Shown piece by piece: positions 45,813-57,127 of a DNA stretch of 64,000 nucleotides. The first letter of the stretch is position 1, and each line of letters starts with the position of its first letter. This DNA comes from Macrostomum hystrix (Eukaryota; Platyhelminthes; Macrostomidae), in the NCBI GenBank assembly GCA_950097015.1, contig CATNEN010000038.1, positions 16,610,001 to 16,674,000 of the forward strand, written 5' to 3'. The position numbers and the translations under genes are program-made. The notes beneath the pieces were generated by a model. It searched no databases. It saw nothing but the letters and a program-made list of their open reading frames with translations, and was not told where the DNA came from.

Positions 45813-46494
45813 TCCCCTGACACATCTCTCTTATGTCATGTATCGTACTTTGCGTAAACTGCACGACTTTTTAAAGAATAGTCAGACGGTTCATAATGAA
45901 AAGTTGATGAATTTAATACCAACGGAAAAAATTCTTAATAATAACGTATACAGCTCTTAGGTTCTTAGGTCAGTATTCTGTCTATCTGTAATTGTTAAAC
46001 TTATAGCGCAAGTGAACATAAAATTGAAGCTCGATACCTAGGTACAGAAAATACATGCAGAAATAGGATCGGCCAGTCTTAGCGTAAGAAAAGCGAGTTT
46101 ACAAAAACATTTATAATACAGATTTTATTAATACAAAGACTGCAAAAATATGTATCGAAACTTGCCAACAAAAATCTATTTAAACATATGCACTAAAATT
46201 AGACTTTTTAACACAAAAAATATGCAATTAAGATACTACTTATTGTAAGTATAAAAAGCGATTTTTTCGAACCATGTTTGTTTACAAACTATATTTCTAA
46301 GAAGAATCAAGCTAATCAATGTTCTGTGAACAAACAGTATACAATATGTGAGAGTATCGTCAGTGCGTGGCATGCAGAGAATATGCAGTTTGCTTTTAAA
46401 TTTAATTAACGCATGTTGCACAGCACGGATCAGAACCACTTTTTTGTGTACAATATTCGATGTCATATTGTTGATAGCGAATGTCATTTCACTT

Positions 46495-46945
46495 TTTATC
46501 TCACTTGATGAACGCGGACTAAACTTATTCGCTCTAACCGATAAAACAACTTCCAGAAGCAAAGAAACATCATCATCGTCGAGACATTCAACGACTCTAG
46601 TCGGGGTATCTGGTGGCAAAATCAACAATAAAGGCATAAATTTTCTGCTCACAAAACTTCGTATTGTAAACATGTGGAATTTTTATTGCCGACTATAATT
46701 TATTGATTATATCATGAATAACTACGACTATATTATTGAAACAATATGGATTCGCCATAGAGGTTCATACAGGGCAATGATAGTTGTCCTTGTCACCAGG
46801 GTTCTTCGATAAGAATCGCTTAATATATCGACGATGCTGATGTTGGACGACTTTGAAAGTTAGTTCATTGAGAAGGGCGGAAAATGTTGATAATTTTGTG
46901 GACTTTCACGAAAAATCAGTTATTCGCTTCCGGAGCTGAATTGTG
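46495..46945. mobile_element. Foldback FB1 copy
   Basis: Left part atcatcgtcgagacattcaa and ctagtcggggtatctggtgg; right part gaatcgcttaatatatcgac, gatgctgatgttggacgact and gggcggaaaatgttgataat. The two halves carry the same sequence inverted, as in the copy at 10479. Confidence 0.65.
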
Positions 46946-47075
46946 GGAATTTGAAACGCTGTTAATAATTTCATTTGAAAAAATGCCATCTATTTAATCA
47001 ATGGCACGGAGCAATACTGGTCAAATATTCGTCTCGGTTGATTAAAATAAGTCCTCGATCATTATACTGCCGTGT

Positions 47076-47405
47076 GGTCGGTGGCAGAGCGGTTAACGCG
47101 TTTGCCTCTCGCACCAAGTTCCCCAAGTTCGATTCCGTGGCGAGGCCACATTTATTTGGGGCGAAGGCATGTCATGCAATTTACGCTCTTAAGGGCCAAC
47201 CTCCAAGGCACAGTGTACACTGCCTGACGATGAGAAAGTCAGGGCGGATGTACACACCTGTGTGAGCGTGTGCCTGCGTACAGTATCTGTGTGCGTGTGT
47301 GCTCAGGAGTCAGCAAAATCGGCAGAATTGCCTCCTTGCTGGCTGCGGGTCTAGTGTCACCAAATGGTCACCAGTGCACACAGTCCGCCTGAAAACATTA
47401 TTATT
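47076..47405 (+). mobile_element. SINE family 2, near full length
   Basis: Head ggtcggtggcagagcggtta with gttcgattccg, then cgaggccacatttatttggg, catgcaatttacgctcttaa, ctgcctgacgatgagaaagt and gtgtgctcaggagtcagcaa, ending near cctgaaaacattattat. Confidence 0.88.
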
Positions 47406-47530
47406 TTTATAAATGCGTTTAGAGTGGACTAGAATTTTATAGAATGTCTCCGTGATGCTGCTAATTATCATCTAGGTAAAATCCCGGGAAGCCACTGGGC
47501 GGGAGAGTCCGCAGGTGTTATCCCGCCCTG

Positions 47531-50500
47531 TCACACAAAACTGCCCGACTTGGCTTCCTCGGCTACTTGCAAATAGCGGCCACTGCCGCTGGGGCTCCCG
47601 CTGCTACCGTCGCAATGTCCGTTCTCTTGAAGGCGCCGCTGAAGATCGCCGCCCCTCAGCAGGTGGGTCTGCAGGTGCCTCGGCAGAGTGCAACAGGCCA
47701 CATCAAAGGGCGCCATTGTGCCTGCAGCTGCATCGCCCGCTGAGCGCTGTTTAAAGTGAACTGCGGTTGTCGAGGCGTTGCTAAGCGGCCAATTTTTGTG
47801 CCCGGAGCGCAAACTCTGATAAGGACTGCTGCTGCTGTTGCTGTTGTTATTGTTGTGTCGGAATGTGCTCATTGGCTGCTGCTGCTGCTGCTGCTGCTGG
47901 TTTATTCGTTTGCCGTCTATTCCGATTTGGTCTGAAATTGTGTTTGAGATTGCAACCTCGAAGTTTGAACTTTTATCAGAGAGGTCGGGAGTTTAAATCG
48001 CAGTCCGTAGCTGCTTTAGTACCGGGACTTGCTGCTGATTAGTTTGCTACTGAAGCATCAAACCAGACTACTTTTCAACAATAGTATGCTGCAGATATTT
48101 TAGGATTAAACAAAACAAAAAGTAAATATTTTTTGTTAATATGCAGAGCATCTTGGGTTTCCAGCCAGTTCTGAATCAGCAGTGACTTTCTATTTAAAAA
48201 ATGTTAAGTTTCAAATAATAGTACAAACTGGGATTTTTCAGGGATGGGTTATTTCTTTGCGGCCAGCTCAGTTTTGCTGCAAGGGTCAACTGAAAAATTC
48301 TCAACATTACACGCCTATTCACTTTAGAATAAGAAAACACTCCATACAAGAACTATATGGAGTTCTTTATTTGAATTCCTGCATTGGAAGCTCCATTTTG
48401 GAAGACCAATGCTCCATTTCATGAATTTTGAGAAGTCAAATCGAGCTTGAACTCTTCGTAAATGATTATAACAGTTGTAGGAGGGCTGCGGGCAATGGCA
48501 CATTATTTGGTGACACTAGACCCGCAGCCAGCGCGGAGGCAATTCTGCCCATTTCGCACACAGATACCGTACACAGGCACACGCTCACACAGGTCTGTAC
48601 ATCTGCTATGACTTTCTCGTCGTCAGGCAGTGTACACTCTGATTGTGCCTTGGAGGTTGGCCCTCAAGGACGTCAATTGCAAGACAAGCCCCCAAACCTT
48701 CCCTCTGCGGCTGTGTCCCCAAATGAATGTGGCCTCGCTACGGAATCGAGCTCAGGGACCTTGGTGCGAGAGGCAAACGCGTTAACTGCTCAGCCGCTCA
48801 CCCTCTTTGAACTCGCTGATATCTCGCGTGGCATTAGTTAATGAGGCATGCAACACAGCGGAGTATGCGGAATGGCCTGCCGCTTTTGTCTTCCATTTCA
48901 TTCGGACTTTTTTCGATTCGAAACAGCAAGCAGCGGGTTCCTTTTTAAGTTGAGTAGAGAGCTCAACTTTAATTAACAGCCTTCTACTATTCACCGACCC
49001 TTCTCAGCCTTAACTAATTGCAGTCTTTGTTTTTTAACCGCAGCTTTTATAAACAATGATCTGATCAAAGCTGTGATTGAACAGGCCGCACTGACTGGCT
49101 GTGAATGCCGTGCGGTTCCCAGAGGCTCCGCATTGTTTCTTAGCATTTCCCCATACTAGATCCCATTAAAGAGTGTGCCCTGATCATTTTCCCAGGCTTC
49201 AATCTCGGGTCTGTTTCTTTGGGAGGGCCGCGGGGTGATTGCGCAATGCTCAAATATTTGATCACGCAGGTGTAAAGTAAGAAATAGTTTTAGATTTTTT
49301 ACCAACTTCACTATAGGGAGATGCAGAATATTTGGCTACTGGGGCAGATTCAGAGAGTGTGAGGGAAAGAAAAACGAGGTGAGGTTTTAGAGATTGTAGA
49401 GGGATAAAGACAGTGAGAATTATGACATAGTTTAGTAGGAATGGGAGTAGAGTAAAGGGTTGAGAATTAGGGAGAGATTTTTGGGATCCAAGATAAATTA
49501 TTATATTCGCGAACAAACGAACTCACCTTTGGCTGATCTGGCATTTCTGCTGCCATTATCGCTACTGCAGCCTTTGCCGCTGTCAAGGCTGTCACCGTCC
49601 TCTCCTGTTGAGAGCATGCACTTTCCCTGAAAAATGCAGTTCGGTTTATAATTATTCACCAATAAAGTGAATACAAAGTTCAATGTACTTTAAATGAACT
49701 GCTAAGAATTTATGACCCCAGAAAGTTATTGCGAATAACGCGTTTGCCACTCGCACCAAGGTTCCTGAGTTCGATTCCACGACGAGGCCACATTCATTTG
49801 TTGCGCAGCCGCAGAGAGAAGGCTTGGGGGCTTGTCGTACAATTTACGCCCTTTGAGGGCCAACCTTAAAGGCACAGTGAGAGTGTGCACTGCCTGACGA
49901 TGAGAAAGTCAAGGCAAATGTACACACCTGTGTGCGTGTGTGCTCAGGAGTCAGCTGAATGGGCAGAATTGCCTCCTCGCTGGCTGCGGGTTTAGTGTCA
50001 CCAAATGATGTACCATTGCCCGCAGCCCTCGCGCAATTATTATTATTATTATTTGACAGTTCATCAGTTAAGAAATTCACTTGAAAGGCAAGAAGGGATA
50101 TTAGTTTTTGTTGGTTTTCGCCAGTCTTTAGGGGCTGATTAGCTAATAGAGTAAGGAAACGGACAGCCTGTCAGCCTTAGACTTACTCCCTACTCGAAAC
50201 ACCTGTATTTCTCCTTTCATCTGTTTCAAGCCTTCAAGCACCTTGCCTTCCTTCCTAACGTAAGATATTAGCTTTCACAAAGCCAGTCCCCCACTCACAA
50301 TATACGAGCTTCATTCACTAATTGAAAAGCTTTTAGACCGGTAGAGTGGAACACAACTTCTGCTCAAACATTTTCGCCGAAGCCGGGCTGAGCGTAAACT
50401 AATTCTGAGCGTCAGCTTTCAAGCTTACATTTTGCTCTTTCTTGTGTCTCAATTCTCGAGGCTCTTATGAAGGCCTGTGTTTTGTTGGATCATTCATTAA

Positions 50501-53500
50501 TTAGGCTTCTCTGACGATATAGACCGCGGGATAATAATCAACTGATGCAGACGCAACAAACATCATCTCAATCTCATTGTCCTGTTCTAAACATTAGGGA
50601 GACATCAGGCCAACCTCTGTGTGATCAGCCAACCTCTGTGTGATCAGCTACACTCTCTGTGATCAGCCACACTCTCTGTGATCAGCCACACTCTCTGTGA
50701 TCAGCCACACTCTCTGTGATCAGCCACACTCTCTGTGATCAGCCACACTCTCTGTGATCAGCCACACTCTCTGTGATCAGCTACACTCTCTGTGATCAGC
50801 CACACTCTCTGTGATCAGCCACACTCTCTGTGATCAGCCACACTTTCTGTGATCAGCCACACTCTCTGTGATCAGCCACACTTTCTGTGATCAGCTACAC
50901 TTTCTGTGATCAGCCACACTCTCTGTAATCAGCCACACTTTCTGTGATCAGCCACACTCTCTGTGATCAGCCACACTTTCTGTGATCAGCCACACTCTCT
51001 GTGATCAGCCACACTCTCTGTGATCAGCCACACTTTCTGTGATCAGCTACACTCTCTGTGATCAGCCACACTCTCTGTGATCAGCCACACTCTGTGTGAT
51101 CAGCCACACTCTGTGTGATCAGCCACACTCTGTGTGATCAGCTACACTTTCTGTGATCAGCCACACTCTCTGTAATCAGCCACACTTTCTGTGATCAGCC
51201 ACACTCTCTGTGATCAGCCACACTTTCTGTGATCAGCCACACTCTCTGTGATCAGCCACACTCTGTGTGATCAGCCACTCAGTAGTGATCTCTCCCGTGT
51301 CTCATCTCTCCAGTGTCTCATCTCTCCCGTGTCTCATCTCTCCCGTGTCTTATCTATCCTGTGTCTCATCTCTCCCGCGTTTCGTCTCTCCCGTGTCTCA
51401 TCTCTCCCGTGTCTCATCTCTCCCGTGTCTCTTCTCTCCAGTGTCTTATCTCTCCTGTGTCTCATCTCTCCCGTGTCTCATCTCTGCCGTGTCTCATCTC
51501 TCCAGTGTCTTATCTATCCTGTGTCTCATCTCTCCCGCGTTTCGTCTCTCCCGTGTCTCATCTCTCCCGTGTCTCATCTCTCCCGTGTTTACTCCCGTGT
51601 CTTACCTCTACCTTGTGTTATCTCTACAAGAGAACCATATCTCCACTAGGTACATACGGTTGCCGACCCTAGATGCTTTAAGTGTTTCAATAGTTTAAAC
51701 TAGAGCTCGGTAGTCAAGTAAGTCACTCAGTCAGACACCGCACATAGAGGATAAGAAGGCAAGGCTTGAGGAGCCAGTGACTCAGCTCAATTCTCTAATT
51801 AGGGTTGGGGACAATTTCTCCTCCTCTTATCCCATGCTCCTATATTCCCAGCTCCGACTCATATTTCAACATTCCGCTCAATATACATTATATACACTGT
51901 GCCAGCCATTCCCCTAGAATAAAACCTCACAAGTAAAGTTGAGAGTGAGAGTGAGATAAGCTAAGAGAGAGAGGGAGGAGAGAGAGAGCAGTTTGAGCAG
52001 TTCCGGCAGTGTGCAATTTCGCGGCTAATAATAATATCTCCCATCATATAGGTGATCGCAATCCAACAGGTAGGCATTGCGCCGCATAGAAAGGGATGTG
52101 ATAAGACACAAACGGGGAATAAAAAACGATTTTGCGAGTGGCTTATCGCAACATTTGCGCTAGCGCGATGCTGCTCAGATTTTAGCACTTGCCTAGTCAG
52201 TGGTGTCACGGATTAGACAGGTAGATGGGGGAGACAAGGAGTATGTGCTTGATGCAGCCCCGCTAATGAGGCGGGGCAGGCATAAAACAGACATGACTGC
52301 GCATGTCGATATCAATCAGTTGCCTCACGTCCTGCCCCTCCTAACAACAATTCTGAGCATGTCAATCAGGGAGATAAATCCTCGTTCAAAGATATGCTGC
52401 AGAATTTTACTGTGAGATCCTAATCAGATACGAAATAATTGATTATCTGAGGAACATGCATCTGGAAATGTGGTAAATCGAAAGTATACCGCTTGCAAAA
52501 TAGTTACCTTTCTGCAATTTAATTTTCAAAATTTTCTCTTCCCGAATCGGAAGTGCCTGAGATACTCGTAGAAACTGCGGTGAGCACCTTTGTTTGGTGC
52601 ATGCGATTCGAACAAAGATTGTGCACACATCCTCTCTATGGAAAGACAACAAGGGATATTTAAAATAACCACAGTTGAATTACATTATTTTTATGAAAGT
52701 CCACCATATTGATTAAAATTGACCGAAAGTCAGAATCATCGAGATAATGCACGATACTTGTTGGACATAAGCCTCTATGGCGTATTGGTCCATATTGGTT
52801 CACTAGTAATTATAATTAAAAATATAATAATAATAATAATAATTGATTACAACTGCCCCAATTGGGTCAGATGTGCAGCCGACAGCACAGTCGCAGCTAA
52901 TGCGCGGCGCATCTGAAGGCTGCGTACAGCTGTTCAGTCCACGGACTGGGGGGACGCCACACCCACCTTCAATTATCCCAGCTGATGCTGGTACCCATTT
53001 AACAGCTGGGTGAACTGAAGCAATGCAGAGTTAAGTGTCTTGCTGAAGGACGCAAATTGTTCCAGTGGAGTCGGGAATCGAACCCCCGACCTTCAAGTCG
53101 TGAGTCCGACGCCCTAACCACTAGGCTACAACCTCTGCTTTTTTATTTTTTATTTTATTTTTACATTATAAAATTATCACCAATGCAATATAACAAGCAT
53201 TATTATAGCCTACATGGTTACATGATGAAATTTGGTAGCAGAAAACTATGCCTATGTTGGTGATTTTTGCCACCAGTGACCATTCGACGAGAATCGTTGA
53301 ATATCTTGATGACACCAATGTTTTGTGATTCTGACAGTAGCATCATCGAAAATAAAGGAATGAGATTTTAGCCAGTCTCAAATCAAATATGCCTTGTTAA
53401 TAAACTGAAAAGTTGCAAACCTCAGCCGGTGGCAGAAAAGCCCGCATGCTCTTCTGTTCCGTCTCCAACGGACTCAGTGCCAGTGCCACCTGGTAGTGAT

Positions 53501-56500
53501 GATGAAGCTCATCTGGCTCACAATCGGCAGCTCTCATAGGCAGGGTGGAAACTGTGTTAGCGGCCTCACCTGCAGTTTGAATTGTGCAATATCGCTTCAT
53601 GAGTTTTTATAATTTACCTGAGCTTTGTTTTCGTATTATAAGAATTGGAATTGGTGCTTTTATAATTCCAGTTCAACAATTTTTCTCCTCTTAAATCACC
53701 TCGTGTAGATGAGCCCGCATTCTCCGTAGATTGGTTTCAGGGTCAATAAAAAGCAAATGTCAGGAAACTAGGCCGGCTGCACGAAAACGGCTGGACGAAT
53801 AGATGAAGGGCTTCTAGAGATGGCGTGCAGTCTTTGTTTCAAGGTTTTAAGCTAGCAAGGCTGTGTTTTTTGTTTGCTTTCACTCTTTCGCTTTTCTTGA
53901 GTTTAATTTTTTTTTTTTCTAGAAGAATAAGATTGCGAAAGATGTTGTCGACTTGAAGAAGGTCGGTGGCAGAGCGGTTAACACGTCTGCCTCTCGTGCC
54001 AGAGTCCCTAAGCTCGATTCCGTGGCGAGGCCACATTTATTTGGGGCGAAGCCGCGGAGAGAAGGCGTGGGGGCTTGTCGTGCAATTTACGTCCTTGAGA
54101 GCCAACCTCTAAGGCACAGTGAGAGTGTACACTGCCTGACGATGAGAAATTCTGGGCGGATGTACACACCTGTGTGAGCATATGCCTTCGTACGGTATCT
54201 GTGTGCGTGTGTGCTCAGGAGTCTGCGAAATGGGTAGAATTGCCTCCTCGCTGGCTGCGGGTCTAGTGTCACTAAATGATGTGCCATTGCCAGCAGCCCT
54301 CCTGCAATTATTACTATTATCATCTCGACCTTAAAGTAGAAAAATAGACAGTCAGCCCAACGAACAAAGAGCTCAACTCACCCCATTGAAAATTATCGCA
54401 ATCAGCTGGCGACAGTCGATAAGCCGGCGGATGCGGCTGCAATTCCTGCTGTTCCGGCTGCTGCTGCTGTCGAGCGCCAGCGCCCTTGCAGCGGCCGTTC
54501 TGCCGCTCATTGGGCCGCAACTGACCGGTGCAACAGAAGCTGCATCGCAGAAGGAATATTGCGCCAATGAGAACTACGGACACAACTAGAGTGACCACAA
54601 CCATGATCACAATGATGATCAGATTGCCTTCTGATGTTCTGTGTGAGCCCAGTCCATTGTTGCTAGGCGAGTGCTCCGATATGAAGACGCTCATCGATTT
54701 CACGCTGTAAAGCTGAAGCGGTGTGCCTCGATCGCAGGCGTTGAACACCAGATTGTGCAACAGATTGACGTCGCGGTTAAGTACAATCGGCCTGCCAAGC
54801 GTGAGATCTCCTGACGGACTGACCACAAACAGGTTGTCGTGCGGCTGCAGCGAGACCAGACTGTAGACCACTGTGCCGTTGTTTCCGTCGTCCGGGTCGG
54901 AGGCGTGCAGCTTGTAAACTGACTCGCCGACAGGCTTCTGCATGGAGATGTTCACCCGCAGCCCGGCTTCGCTGGGATAGACCCAATGCGGTGCGTTATC
55001 ATTCACGTCCAGCACCGAGATGGTCACTCTGACCGCATCGTTGCGACCTGCCTGATCGTCTGCCAGCACCTGCAGACTGTAGGTTCGTCTCTGTTCTCGG
55101 TCTAAATTTTTTGTGTTTGTGTAGACGAATCCCTCGGTAGACACGTCAAAAGCCAGATGGTGCAGTGGATTGCCTGGCTGCCGAACCAAGCGGTAGACAA
55201 TGGAGCGGTGTCGCTCCTCAGCGTCGCAGTCGGAGGCCGTCACCCTGCCAACCAGTGTCCGGTTGGGCATGTTCTCTTCCACCACGAACGAGTAGTGCCG
55301 CTGGCTGAACTCCGGAGTGCAGTCGTTGACGTCCTGGATCTCCACTATCACGGTTCCGGTGGCCGTGAGCTGCAGCTCAGTGTCGCCTGAGTCGCCCATG
55401 TCCTTGGCGTACACCGTGATATTCACTTGACTAGTCACTTCCCTGTCGAAGCGGAGCCTGGCGTAGATCGCTCCCGTGAGCTGGTCGATCTGGAATGCGT
55501 GCTCCGACTGTGGGTCCAGCGAATAGCGAATGGCCGCGTTCGTCCCCTCGTCGATGTCCTCCGCTTCCATGCGAATCACTGGCGTTGGTGGAGAAGCTTC
55601 GGTGTTCTCCCGCAGTCGAGCCACTAGCGGGCTCGTGCGAAACGACGGAGGATTGTCGTTCTCGTCCGTCACCCGAATTCTCATGTGCACTGAGGCCTCG
55701 CGGTTCGGGCTCCCGTTGTCGTGGCATGTTACAGCCGCTTGGTGGCTGGCCTCAAGTTCTCGATCAAAGCGCACATTGCTCACGATCTTAAACTGATGCC
55801 TGGCTGTCTCGTACAGCGGCAGCATTCCAAACAGACGCGATGGTTCTATGAAGCACGTCACAGCTTCCTGCATGGCCTTGTCGTCGGCGTCCTTAACGTC
55901 TACTGAGGCAATCAATGTGCCGACTGGCGCATTCTCTCGTATGAAAAGGTCCGAGGACGGCGCACCTGAGGATAGTGACTGCTGCTCTGGCAGAATGCTC
56001 TTAACCGTTATAGTTGGCGGATTATCATTTACGTTTATCAGGCGGACTTCAATTGTTGTCTCAACCAGATGCTTCCCATCAGACACTGTCACGGGGATGC
56101 TGTACTCCCGCCTAGCCTCGAAGTCGAGCGCTCGCGCTGCAAACAAGGAGCCGCTGCTAGGATCGACGCGAAAGTCGTCTAACACAGCCCTGCTGGCGGA
56201 CAGGCTGAAGCGATACCTCAGGTTGTTCGCGTCGGATGCGTCGCGATCTCCAGCTTTGACTCGGAAAATCTCTTTGTCCAACGGATAGTTCTCTGGGATG
56301 GTAACTGTACGCGACTCGTGTGTGAAGAAGGGCGGATTATCGTTGATGTCAGTGAGGCTTACATTGACAGTCACGGAGCCCGTAAGCGGCTGAGTTCCCC
56401 CGTCGATTGCGTGGATGACAATGGTGTGAGACGGGCGCATTTCGCGGTCCAAGTCGACAAGAACCTCCAGCCATAGTACGGCGGGCACGGCTGGGTCGGG

Positions 56501-57127
56501 ACTGAAGACTGGAGACACGCGAAACAGTTCAGTGCCGGTCACTAGCCGGTAGGTCTGAGTCGTATTGTCCGGCGCCTTATCCGGATCATCAGCGGAGGGC
56601 AGCCTGAACTTTGAGCCCACCGGCGTGTGCTCCGGGATCTCCAGCAGCAGGGAGGTTGAAATCCAGCGCGGCGCATTGTCATTCAGATCGATGACGTCCA
56701 GATCGACCTGCAGGATTTCCTGGAAAGCCGTGCCGCTCCGACCAGGATCGACCATGCCGACAGTCATGGGCAGTTTGCAGTCTGGGTTGATGCCTGGACA
56801 GCACGTTGCCGCCTCCTGGCAGAGGGACTCGCGGTCGATCTGGGCTCTGGCGAAGATCTCCCCCGTGCTCGGATTGACAGAAAAGTACTTTTCGCGCAGA
56901 TCGAGCGGCCGGAACTCGCACCGGTCCAGGCTGGCATCGCCGCGTCGGCCGCCCTGCAGCCGCAGGAGTTGCCGCAGGTCGGCGAGCTTGGACCCGCCCG
57001 ACTGCTCTTCGGCGAAGCCGTGGCGCAAGAAGATGCTCGTCTGAGCACGGACCACAGTCAACGACGCTGAGAGCAGCAGAAGCCAGTTGAGTGGAGGTGC
57101 AACTTCTCGTAGTCGTTGAAAACTCAT
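47531..57127 (-). CDS. PCDH-like: Delta-type protocadherin, four exons
   Basis: Homophilic cell-adhesion protein of the plasma membrane. Exons: 57127-54382, 53569-53421, 49626-49527, 47931-47531, junction phases 1, 0 and 1, all consistent, 1131 aa. A signal peptide (1-28, LNWLLLLSASLTVVRA) is followed by seven cadherin repeats, marked by Ca-binding ends such as DLNDNAP, DINDNPP, NVNDNPP, DENDNPP, DVNDCTP (altered) and DVNDNAP. The membrane span is at about 836-861, followed by a Cys pair and a Gln-rich cytoplasmic tail. Exon 3 encodes GDSLDSGKGCSSDNGS, resembling the DSGKG conserved motif of delta protocadherin tails. Exon 4 has eight Gln, then an Asn/Ser-rich stretch. As in other protocadherins one exon carries the whole ectodomain. 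The TGA at 47531 is the simplest end, but a weak donor overlaps it. An acceptor-like caattcag lies 14 nt before the ATG. Confidence 0.92.
48472..48804 (-). mobile_element. SINE family 2 copy in protocadherin intron 3
   Basis: The plus strand shows gctgcgggcaatggcacatt, ccgtacacaggcacacgctc, cgtcaattgcaagacaagcc and the inverted head tcagggaccttggtgcgaga. The (att)n tail is weak. Confidence 0.85.
49731..50054 (+). mobile_element. SINE family 2 copy in protocadherin intron 2
   Basis: Head slightly truncated (aacgcgtttgccactcgcac, gttcgattcca), full core and a clear tail: gcccgcagccctcgcgcaat followed by (tta)n. The intact tail shows the family's 3' end. Confidence 0.88.
50605..51275. repeat. 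19-bp minisatellite in protocadherin intron 2
   Basis: About 35 units of cactctctgtgatcagcca, with variants cactttctg, gctacac and ctctgtgtg. Each unit contains the palindrome tgatca. The array abuts a second, unrelated array at 51285. Confidence 0.96.
51285..51672. mobile_element. 16-bp satellite with a decayed hAT 3' end in protocadherin intron 2
   Basis: About 20 units of tctcatctctcccgtg followed by degenerate sequence ending ggttgccgaccctag (about 51658-51672), resembling the hAT terminal repeat tttgccgacccctg. The 5' end is missing: the array starts directly after the 19-bp array. This looks like a truncated hAT element of the same family. Confidence 0.65.
52630..53345. mobile_element. 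Foldback FB1 copy split by SINE 1
   Basis: The left part (acaagggatatttaaaataa, gaatcatcgagataatgcac) and the right part (cattcgacgagaatcgttga, atatcttgatgacaccaatg) match FB1. A SINE 1 copy (52822-53135) lies between them. It lies in protocadherin intron 2 and ends about 75 bp from exon 2. Confidence 0.6.
52822..53135 (-). mobile_element. SINE family 1, full-length copy
   Basis: The plus strand reads (ata)n then aattgattacaactgcccca, the core gttcagtccacggactgggg, gtgtcttgctgaaggacgc, and the inverted tRNA head cgtgagtccgacgccctaac. Well preserved. Confidence 0.9.
53961..54322 (+). mobile_element. SINE family 2, full-length copy in protocadherin intron 1
   Basis: The most complete SINE 2 in the window: head ggtcggtggcagagcggtta, tttggggcgaagccgcggag, ggggcttgtcgtgcaattta, the core and tail cagccctcctgcaattatta. 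Flanking tcgacttgaag and tcgaccttaaag may be an imperfect target duplication. It ends about 60 bp from the exon 1 donor. Confidence 0.9.

Larger units (their letters stand above)
45813..47530. other. Protocadherin 3' flank with mobile-element remnants
   Basis: AT-rich DNA with a foldback FB1 copy (about 46495-46945) and a SINE 2 copy (47076-47405). Open frames at 46236-46698 on both strands come from the foldback element. No gene is supported. Confidence 0.5.

Noticed and set aside
46236-46698. Frames of 145 and 116 aa on opposite strands
   Set aside because: They overlap another foldback copy; no domain and poor composition.
54386-57048. Many plus- and minus-strand frames opposite or overlapping the protocadherin exon
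   Set aside because: Shadows of a long GC-rich coding exon whose own frame has clear cadherin repeats.
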